Shown: piece after piece, positions 56,582 through 64,000 of the stretch
Position numbering within the stretch: the first letter of the stretch is position 1
Layout: each line of letters begins with the position of its first letter
Notes under the pieces: model-generated
Told to the model about the DNA's origin: nothing
The model's input: only the letters and a program-made list of their open reading frames with translations
Databases searched by the model: none
Translations under genes and position numbers: made by a program
NCBI GenBank assembly: GCA_963790335.1
Contig: CAWBOB010000008.1
Span: 1-64,000, forward strand
From: JAOUEA01 sp963790335
GTDB lineage: Bacteria; Actinomycetota; UBA4738; HRBIN12
Direction: 5' to 3'
Length of the DNA: 64,000 bases

Positions 56582-57127
56582 TCAAAGATCGCGCACGTAT
56601 CGCACGATCGGCATGTTCGAGCACTGGACCTGATGGGAGCTGCGCGTGCCGTCCCACGTCCAGCCTTCCCGCTCGTAGAAGTGTCGAGCGTGGGCGTTCG
56701 ACTCGAGCACCCACAGGCTCGCCCGCTGTGACCCTGCGGCGCGCATCACCTGCACCGCGCGCTCGAGCAGGGTACGGCCGATCCCCTTGCCGGCGGCATG
56801 CTCATCGAGGTAGATCGCGTAGACCTTGGCCGTGGCCGGCTCGACACCATCGTCATCGGACGGCCCGGTGTTGACGAATCCGACGACGTTCGCGCCGTCG
56901 CCCGCCACCAGCACGGTCGCCGCGGGGTCGACGATGGTCTCCCGCCACCGTGCTTCCAGCTCGGGGACGTCGAGCGCGTCGAGCATCTCGTCCGGAAGCT
57001 GGCCCCGGTAGGCCCAGCGCCACGAGCGCACGTGCACCTCGGCGATCGCTCGCGCATCCGTGACCGTGGCGCCCCGGATCCGGACCACGGCCGGGGCAGC
57101 CTCGCCGGTCACCTCGTCTGTCACCAT
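56582..57127 (-). CDS. GNAT family N-acetyltransferase
   Basis: 181 residues. Acetyl-CoA-binding fold: RIRGATVTDARAIAEVHVRS, VHVRSWRWAYRGQLPDEM, VYAIYLDEHAAGKGIGRTLL (the A motif with Q/R-x-x-G-x-G/A as GKGIGR) and ASLWVLESNAHARHFYEREG. Last gene of the ilv-leu operon by position: its ATG shares one base with the citramalate synthase stop (TGATG). Whether it has a role in amino acid metabolism is unknown. Confidence 0.85.
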   Translation of the reverse strand: MVTDEVTGEAAPAVVRIRGATVTDARAIAEVHVRSWRWAYRGQLPDEMLDALDVPELEARWRETIVDPAATVLVAGDGANVVGFVNTGPSDDDGVEPATAKVYAIYLDEHAAGKGIGRTLLERAVQVMRAAGSQRASLWVLESNAHARHFYEREGWTWDGTRSSHQVQCSNMPIVRYVRDL

Positions 57128-58701
57128 CACGCCTCGGCCGAGCGCGGGTGCAGCAGGCCGAACGTGTAGCCGTCGACCAGCGCTTCCCACGACGCCTCGA
57201 TGATGTTCTCGCTCACCCCGACCGTCGTCCACTCGCGCTCGCCGTTGGAGAGATCGATCAACACGCGCACGACCGCACCGGTGCCGTGCGTGCCGCTCAG
57301 GACCCGCACCCGGAAGTCCTCGAGGTCCATCTGGGCGAGCGCCGGGTAGTCGTTGGCGAGCGCCTTGCGCAACGCGGTGTCGAGCGCGCCCACCGGCCCC
57401 TGCCCCTCGGCGGACTCGATGTGGCGCGTGCCCTGCGTTCGGACCTTCACGGTCGCCTCGGCGAGGGGGGGCTCGTCGTCGCCCACCCGTTCCTCGACGT
57501 GGACGCGGTAGCTCTCGATCTCGAAGAACGGCTGCGACCAGCCCGAGGCCCGCCGCATCAGCAGCTCGAGCGAGGCTTCCGCAACGTCGAACGCGTAGCC
57601 TCGCGACTCGCGCTCCTTGATCTGGTCGACCACGGCCGGGATCGCCGCGTCGTCGAGCTCGAGACCGAGTTCGGCGGCCTTCATGCGGATCGTGGCCCCC
57701 CCGCCGTAGTCGGAGGCCACGACCCCGCGGTGGTTGCCGACGGTCTCGGGCGCCACGTGCTCGTACGCCCGGGAGACGCGCGCAACCCCGCTCGTATGCA
57801 GGCCCGCCTTGTGGGTGAACGCGTACCTGCCCGTGTACGGCTGGCGCGAGTCCGGGGCGAGGTTCGCGATGTCGGCCACGTAGTGCGCGAGCTCGGTGAG
57901 GTGCTCGATCGCCCCCTCGGGGAGCGCGTCGGTCGCTCCCATCTTGAGCATCAGGTCGGCGGTCAGCGGGATGAGGTCGGCGTTGCCCGTACGCTCGCCG
58001 TAGCCGTTGATCGTGCCTTGGACCTGCAGCACGCCGGCGTCGACCGCGACGAGCGAGTTCGCGACCGCGCACCCGGCGTCGTTGTGCACGTGGATGCCGA
58101 GCGGCACCGTCGCCTGCGCCCCGACCTCGCCGACGACGCGTGCGACGTCGAACGGCAGCATGCCGCCGTTGGTGTCGCAGAGCACGAGCCGTTCGGCGCC
58201 GGCTTCCTGGGCCGCGGCGAGCACCGCCATCGCGAACGACGCATCGGAGCGATACCCGTCGAAGAAGTGCTCCGCGTCGAAGAACACCCGCCGGCCCTCG
58301 GCGCGCAGGAACTCGATCGAATCCCGCACCATGGCGACCCCCTCGACGAGGTCGGTCCGCAGCGCCTCGGTCACGTGCAGGTCCCACGCCTTCCCCACGA
58401 GGCAGACGACCTCGGTGCCGGCATCGAGCAGGTCACGCAGCGCCTGCGAGCTGTCGGCGCGTTCACCGGCGCGACGGGTCATGCCGAACGCCGTGAGCGT
58501 GCTCGTCTTGAGCGTCTCCTTGGTGGCGAGCTTGAAGAACTCGGTGTCGCGCGGGTTCGCGCCGGGCCATCCGCCTTCCACGTACGGGAAGCCGATCTGG
58601 TCGAGCTTGTGCAAGATGCGCAGCCGGTCCTCGACCGTGTACGACAGGTCGGCCTGCTGGGCACCGTCGCGCAGCGTCGTGTCGTAGAGCTCGACCATCA
58701 T
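57127..58701 (-). CDS. cimA: (R)-citramalate synthase
   Basis: Condenses pyruvate and acetyl-CoA to citramalate, an entry to isoleucine synthesis that bypasses threonine. 524 residues. HMGL-like TIM barrel: LYDTTLRDGAQQADLSYTVE, VFFDAEHFFDGYRSDASFA and VPLGIHVHNDAGCAVANSLV (metal-binding HxH), TINGYGERTGNADLIPL. A C-terminal LeuA dimer/regulatory domain follows. The text FEEPYVEGGWPGANPRDTE-like (here YVEGGWPGANPRDTEFF) separates CimA from LeuA. It begins at the first of two ATGs (58701), overlapping the leuB stop by 4 bases. Confidence 0.9.
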   Translation of the reverse strand: MMVELYDTTLRDGAQQADLSYTVEDRLRILHKLDQIGFPYVEGGWPGANPRDTEFFKLATKETLKTSTLTAFGMTRRAGERADSSQALRDLLDAGTEVVCLVGKAWDLHVTEALRTDLVEGVAMVRDSIEFLRAEGRRVFFDAEHFFDGYRSDASFAMAVLAAAQEAGAERLVLCDTNGGMLPFDVARVVGEVGAQATVPLGIHVHNDAGCAVANSLVAVDAGVLQVQGTINGYGERTGNADLIPLTADLMLKMGATDALPEGAIEHLTELAHYVADIANLAPDSRQPYTGRYAFTHKAGLHTSGVARVSRAYEHVAPETVGNHRGVVASDYGGGATIRMKAAELGLELDDAAIPAVVDQIKERESRGYAFDVAEASLELLMRRASGWSQPFFEIESYRVHVEERVGDDEPPLAEATVKVRTQGTRHIESAEGQGPVGALDTALRKALANDYPALAQMDLEDFRVRVLSGTHGTGAVVRVLIDLSNGEREWTTVGVSENIIEASWEALVDGYTFGLLHPRSAEA

Positions 58702-59744
58702 GTGGTCCCCTCGACCACCAGGTCACCGACCTCGGTCGTCGTGAACCCCATCTCGCCGGCGCGCATCGACTTCATGCGCTGGGTCGCGGCGCGGATGCCC
58801 GCCTCGACGCGGTCTGCGGCGCCGGGCTCGCCGATCTGGCGCAGCAACATCTCGAGCGCGCCGATGGCGGCGAGGGGGTTGATGGTGCCCTTGCCGGTCT
58901 CGCTCGGCGCGGTACCCCCGATCGGCTCGAACATCGACACGCCCATCGGGTTGATGTTCCCCCCTGCGGCGATGCCCATACCACCCTGGATCATGGCGCC
59001 GAGGTCCGTGATGATGTCGCCGAACATGTTGTCGGTCACGATCACGTCGAACCGGCTGGGATCGTCGAGGAAGTAGATGCACGCCGCGTCGACGTGCACG
59101 TAGTCGAGCTCGACGTCGGGGAACGCGGGCGCCAGCTCGTCGAGCACGCGCTGGTAGAGATCACCGGCGAACGTCAGCACGTTGGTCTTGTGCACGAGCG
59201 TGACCTTCCTGCGTCGGTGCGGCTGTATCGCGAGCTCGAACGCGTATCGCACGATGCGCTCCACCCCGTGGCGTGTGTTGATCGACTCCTGCACCGCGAC
59301 CTCGTGGTCGGTTCCCCTGCGGTGGAAGCCGCCCGCCCCCGAGTACAGCCCCTCGCTGTTCTCGCGCACGACGACCATGTTCACGTCGTCCTCGGAGTGG
59401 CTCGGCACGAGGGTCTCCACACCGGGGTAGCGCACGATCGGGCGCAGGTTCACGTACTGATCCAGGCCGAACCGTGCCTTGAGCAGCAGATCGCGTTCCA
59501 GCACGCCGGGCTTCACGCGCGGATCACCCACCGCCCCGAGCAGGATCGCATCGAGCGCTCGCATCCGCTCCAGCTCGTCGTCGGGCAGCGTCTCGCCGGT
59601 GCGCAGGTATCGCTCCGCGCCGAGGTCGAACTCCACCAGGTCGAAGGAAGCGTCGCCGCGCACCGCGTCGAGCACCTTGAGCGCCTCACCGACGACTTCC
59701 GGTCCGGTGCCGTCGCCTCTGATGACGCCGACCTCGTAGGTCAC
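58698..59744 (-). CDS. leuB: 3-isopropylmalate dehydrogenase
   Basis: Oxidises and decarboxylates 3-isopropylmalate in leucine synthesis, and can also act on methylmalate after CimA. 348 residues. VGVIRGDGTGPEVVGEAL, LLKARFGLDQYVNLRPI, VRENSEGLYSGAGG, VTLVHKTNVLTFAGDLYQRV (catalytic Lys), VIVTDNMFGDIITDLGAMIQ, PIGGTAPSETGKGTINPLAA. Starts with GTG 59744, which overlaps the leuA stop (GTGA). Other beta-decarboxylating dehydrogenases (tartrate, isocitrate) are less likely given the operon. Confidence 0.9.
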   Translation of the reverse strand: MTYEVGVIRGDGTGPEVVGEALKVLDAVRGDASFDLVEFDLGAERYLRTGETLPDDELERMRALDAILLGAVGDPRVKPGVLERDLLLKARFGLDQYVNLRPIVRYPGVETLVPSHSEDDVNMVVVRENSEGLYSGAGGFHRRGTDHEVAVQESINTRHGVERIVRYAFELAIQPHRRRKVTLVHKTNVLTFAGDLYQRVLDELAPAFPDVELDYVHVDAACIYFLDDPSRFDVIVTDNMFGDIITDLGAMIQGGMGIAAGGNINPMGVSMFEPIGGTAPSETGKGTINPLAAIGALEMLLRQIGEPGAADRVEAGIRAATQRMKSMRAGEMGFTTTEVGDLVVEGTT

Positions 59745-61338
59745 GGCGTCTCCTCGTTCGAGGCACGCTGCGACCGAGCGTGCACGGCCCGGTTCACCGC
59801 GGCGAGGAACGCGCGCGCGCTCGCCTCGACCACGTCGGTGGCGACGCCGCGGCCCGTCACGCGCCGCCCGTCGACCTCGATCTGCACCACGACGTCACCG
59901 AGTGCGTCGGTGCCCCCCGTGACGCTCGACACGTGGAAGCTCACGAGTCGACCCTCGACGTCGGCGGCCAGCTGGATCGCACCCATCGCGGCGTCGATCA
60001 GTCCGTCGCCCGTCGCGGTACGCTCGATCACCTCCTCACCACGGCGCAGGCGCACCGTCGCCTGCGGGTCCTGCTGCGTGCCACCGCCGACCTGGAGCGA
60101 CTCCATCACGAGCACGTCGTCGTCGGTCGCCCCGAGCTCCTCGGCCGCGATCGCCGCGAGATCCTGATCGGTGAGCTGCACCTTGCGATCGGCGAGATCC
60201 TTGAACCGCGTGAACGCCCGGTTCAGATGGTCGTCGTCGAGCGAGATGCCGATCTTGTCGAGCGCGTCGACGAACGCGTGACGCCCCGAGTGCTTGCCGA
60301 GCACCAGCGCGTTGCCCTCGAGCCCGATCTCGACCGGGTCCATGATCTCGTAGGTGGCACGGTTGCTCAGCACGCCGTGCTGGTGGATACCGCTCTCGTG
60401 CGCGAACGCGCTCGAGCCGACCACCGCCTTGTTCGGCTGCACGTTGTAGCCCGTCGTCATCGCGACCAGCCGGGAGGTACGCACGATCTCGCGCACGTGC
60501 AGATCGTGGTGCCGGCCCAACGCCTTCCCCCGGGTGCGCACGACCATCGCGATCTCCTCGAGCGAGCAGTTGCCGGCCCGCTCGCCGATGCCGTTGACCG
60601 CCACCTCGACCTGGCCGGCGCCGTTCTCGATGCCGGCGAGCGAGTTCGCGACCGCGAGGCCGAGGTCGTTGTGGCAGTGCGTCGAGATCACGACACGGTC
60701 GGGCGTCTGGTCGCGCACGATGCGGATCAGCTCGCCGAACTCGGTCGGCGTCGCGTAGCCCACCGTGTCGGGAACGTTGATCGTCGTCGCGCCGCACGCC
60801 ACGGCGAGTCGGTACGTCTCGAGGAGGAACTCGAGCGGCGTGCGCGTGGCGTCCTGCGCCGAGAACTCCACGTCGTCGGTGTAGCTCTTCGCGAGGGTCA
60901 CGTTCTCGCGGATGGCCTCGAGCACCTGATCGTGGCTCATCTTCAGCATCGACTCCCGCTGCACGTCACTCGTCGAGATGAAGGTGTGGATGCGCCAGCG
61001 CTCGGCTCCCTTCAGCGCTTCGGCGGCACGCTCGATGTCGCCGGTCGCGGTGCGCGCGAGCGCGGCGATCACCGGCCCCCTGACCGTCGAGGCGATCTCG
61101 GCCACCGCGTCGAACTCACCGGGGGAGGAGACGGGGAAGCCGGCCTCGAGGATGTCGACGTTCAGCCGGGCGAGCTGCTCGGCGATCTCGACCTTCTCGG
61201 CCTTCGTGAGCGCGATGCCGGGAGCCTGCTCCCCGTCTCGCAGGGTGGTGTCGAAGATGCGGACGCGGTCGCCGAAGCGCTCCGCGACAGAGCGCGGTGC
61301 ATCGGTGGATACGTCGCCTACGTTGCCGTCCGAGTCGG

Positions 61339-61342
<4 letters not shown>
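59741..61342 (-). CDS. leuA: 2-isopropylmalate synthase
   Basis: First step of leucine synthesis: acetyl-CoA plus 2-oxoisovalerate. 533 residues. Barrel motifs RVRIFDTTLRDGEQAPGIAL, LEAGFPVSSPGEFDAV, STHCHNDLGLAVANSLAGIE, AVNGIGERAGNCSLEEIAMV and SSAFAHESGIHQHGVL. The C-terminal regulatory domain (about 400-533, RTATGDGLIDAAMGAIQLA) is present, so leucine feedback is expected. ATG 61342 overlaps the ilvC stop as ATGA. Confidence 0.92.
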
Positions 61343-62352
<1,010 letters not shown>

Positions 62353-62381
62353 CTCGTCGTCCCCCTGCGGTCGTCGCGGCG

Positions 62382-62396
62382 GGCGGGTGACCCGCC
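62382..62396. terminator. Short strong hairpin between ilvN and ilvC
   Basis: GGCGGG-TGA-CCCGCC, a 6-base-pair GC stem with a 3-base loop, about 20 bases downstream of the ilvN stop in the only real gap of the operon. No T-tract follows, so it may be an RNA processing or stability element rather than a full stop. Confidence 0.4.
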
Positions 62397-62416
62397 TGAA
62401 GCTCGTCTCGTCTGGA

Positions 62417-62947
62417 CTACCCGGCCTTCGCCGGCTTGAGCACGCGTTCCCTGATGCCTCGCTCACCGCGCGCGAGCGCGATGCGCCCGGTGCGAGAGAG
62501 CTCCACGATGCCGAACTCGCCGAGCAGCTCGCGCAGCGCCTCCAGCTTCTCGGGCCCGCCGCTCGCCTCGACCGTGAGCGTCGTCGCGGTCACGTCGACG
62601 ACGCCGACACGGAACACGTCGGCGAGCTCCATGATGCGAGCGCGGGCGTCGCCTTCAGCCCGCACCTTCACGAGCATCAGCTCACGCTCGACCGCCGTGC
62701 CCGGGTCGTGCTCGAGGATCTTGATCACGTTGATCAGCTTGTTGAGCTGCTTCGTCACCTGCTCGAGCGGGCTCTCGTCGACGTTGACGACGATCGTCAT
62801 GCGCGAGATGCCGCTGGCTTCGGTGGGGCCGACCGCGAGCGAGTCGATGTTGTAGCCGCGCGCCGCGAAGAGGCCGGCGACGCGCGTGAGCACGCCCGGG
62901 CGGTCCTCGACCAGCACCGAGATCGTGTGCATCGTGGCGCCGTTCAT
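62417..62947 (-). CDS. ilvN: Acetolactate synthase small (regulatory) subunit
   Basis: 176 residues, the usual size. ACT domain ISVLVEDRPGVLTRVAGLFA with RGYNIDSLAVGPTEASGISR at residues 7-50. The C-terminal half is ELMLVKVRAEGDARARIMEL and LTVEASGGPEKLEALRELLG. It binds valine and controls the large subunit. ATG 62947 overlaps the large subunit stop (ATGA), so the subunits are made in a coupled way. Confidence 0.92.
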   Translation of the reverse strand: MNGATMHTISVLVEDRPGVLTRVAGLFAARGYNIDSLAVGPTEASGISRMTIVVNVDESPLEQVTKQLNKLINVIKILEHDPGTAVERELMLVKVRAEGDARARIMELADVFRVGVVDVTATTLTVEASGGPEKLEALRELLGEFGIVELSRTGRIALARGERGIRERVLKPAKAG

Positions 62948-64000
62948 GCGATCGGTGCCTCCCCCGGGTCGGTCGTCGGCTCGATCGCCTCGGGGCCGAC
63001 GATGATGTCGTCGTTCGACGCGCCCGACGGCACCATCGGGAACACCATCTCCCCCGGGTCGACCCGGAAGTCGATCACCACCGATCGATCGGTGATCGAG
63101 TAGGCCTTCTCGATCGCGTTGTCCACCTCGTCGGGCGTTTCGACCCGCAGGCCCACGGCCCCGTATGCCTCGGCGAGCTTCACGTAGTCGGGAACGTTGG
63201 GATCGAGCCACACCCCCGAGTAGCGCTCGTCGAAGAACAGCTCCTGCCACTGGCGCACCATGCCCAGGTACCCGTTGTTGAGGATCGCCGTGACGAACGG
63301 GATGTTCTCGGTCGCGCTCGTCGCGAGCTCCTGCGCCGTCATCTGGAAGCACCCGTCGCCGTCGATCGCCACGACCCGCGTGTCGGGCTCGGCCGACCTT
63401 CGCGCCCATCGCTGCCGGCACGGCGAATCCCATCGTGCCGAGGCCGCCGGAGTTGATCCACCGGCGTGGCTGCTCGAACCGCCAGAACTGCGAGGCGTAC
63501 ATCTGGTGCTGCCCCACACCCGAGACGCAGATCGTGTCGTCATCGGCGAACGCGCGCAGCCGCTCGACGCAGTACTGGGGCTTCAGCGTTCCGTCGTCAC
63601 CGTCGTAGCGGTACGGGTAGGCCTGTTGCCACTCACGCAGCTGCGCGAGCCAGGCAGAACGGTCGGGCGGCCCGCCGGCCTCGTCCTGTCGCTTGTGCAG
63701 TTCGGCGGCGAGCTTGCCGATCACGTCGCGGCAGTCACCCACGATCGGCACGTCTGCCGCACGGTTCTTGCCGATCTCGGCGGGGTCGATATCGACGTGG
63801 ATCACCTTGGCGTGCGGCGCGAACGCCGCGAGCTTCCCGGTCACCCGGTCGTCGAAGCGAGCACCCAGCGCGACCAGCAGGTCGGACTTCTGGAACGAGG
63901 TCACCGCGGTGTAGTTGCCATGCATGCCCGGCATGCCGAGACAGAGTTCGTGGGAGTCGGGGAAAGCACCCCGCGCCATGAGCGTCGTCACGACCGGCAG
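62944..64000 (-). CDS. ilvB: Acetolactate synthase large subunit, N-terminus beyond the window (one frameshift)
   Basis: Thiamine-diphosphate enzyme for the first common step of branched-chain synthesis. Present here: the end of the FAD/middle domain (GMPGMHGNYTAVTSFQKSDL; ARFDDRVTGKLAAFAPHAKV; HVDIDPAEIGKNRAADVPIV) and the catalytic C-terminal domain (RRWINSGGLGTMGFAVPAAM; VVAIDGDGCFQMTAQELATS, the GDG...N ThDP-Mg site, with NNGYLGMVRQWQ). One extra base near 63392, between AAMGAKVG and EPDTRVVAIDGDG, splits the frame and is probably an error. About half the protein lies to the right of the window. Confidence 0.9.

Noticed and set aside
57148..59076. 642-codon plus-strand frame, and a similar one at 59780-61576
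   Set aside because: Antisense to cimA/leuB and leuA respectively; shadow frames of high-GC genes.

Overview
The window looks like a chimeric contig rather than one continuous genome segment. Positions 1 to about 11.6 kb read as an alphaproteobacterium (Hyphomicrobiales, Mesorhizobium-like by protein style). They carry an RND efflux pump, a periplasmic molybdenum hydroxylase with its own cytochrome-like subunit, an RTX C-terminal fragment, a GFA protein, and a TetR/hydrolase pair. Between about 11.76 and 12.96 kb there are short pieces that do not belong together: an HD-GYP protein broken at both ends, the C-terminal tail of an ArsR-type regulator, and the first 33 codons of an AHSA1/SRPBCC gene. 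From about 12.96 kb to the right edge the sequence is a high-GC Gram-positive-type chromosome, most likely an uncultured member of the Actinomycetota. The evidence is a 180-kDa-class NAD-glutamate dehydrogenase, STAS and anti-sigma kinase genes, DUF2254, the ilv-leu-cimA operon, GTG starts and ATGA overlaps. Lineage calls rest on protein style only.

The reading frame is broken by single-base indels about every 100-200 bases from 1 to 8.6 kb, but only about 15 times in the 51 kb of the second block and not at all from 44 to 63 kb. I treat most breaks as sequence error and give reconstructed gene limits. Several apparent long ORFs are artefacts of this. The most striking is a 2010-codon minus-strand frame that is really glutamate dehydrogenase (34819-39652) plus a separate secreted protein gene (39697-40626).

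Layout of the actinobacterial block. 13-24.5 kb: a truncated secreted FN3 protein, a convergent STAS/anti-sigma kinase pair, membrane proteins, a metallo-beta-lactamase-fold hydrolase, tRNA-Arg(CCU), a pterin-dehydratase-like/VOC fusion, and a run of small plus-strand genes with strong ribosome binding sites. 24.5-34.2 kb: DUF1996, a flavin amine oxidase, a DUF917 and hydantoinase/oxoprolinase pair facing a three-subunit molybdenum hydroxylase operon, and a second MBL hydrolase; together these suggest oxidation and processing of an N-heterocycle. 34.3-44.1 kb: a CAP-domain protein, glutamate dehydrogenase, a secreted lysozyme-like protein, two FN3 paralogues, and a receiver-like membrane protein with a Gly/Asp tail. 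44.1-56.5 kb: an amidinohydrolase-like enzyme, a USP-USP-Rieske fusion between two paralogous membrane proteins, serC, a class III aminotransferase divergent from an alpha-oxoamine synthase plus SDR pair, a GGDEF/EAL protein and a D,D-carboxypeptidase. 56.6-64 kb, minus strand: ilvB-ilvN-ilvC-leuA-leuB-cimA-GNAT, a tightly overlapping branched-chain amino acid operon cut by the right edge.

The points most worth following up are the USP-USP-Rieske fusion (45.0-47.1 kb), the alpha-oxoamine synthase/SDR/GGDEF-EAL run (48.3-55.3 kb), the Mo-hydroxylase/DUF917/oxoprolinase locus (27.0-33.3 kb), and the chimeric joins near 11.76, 12.62 and 12.957 kb.
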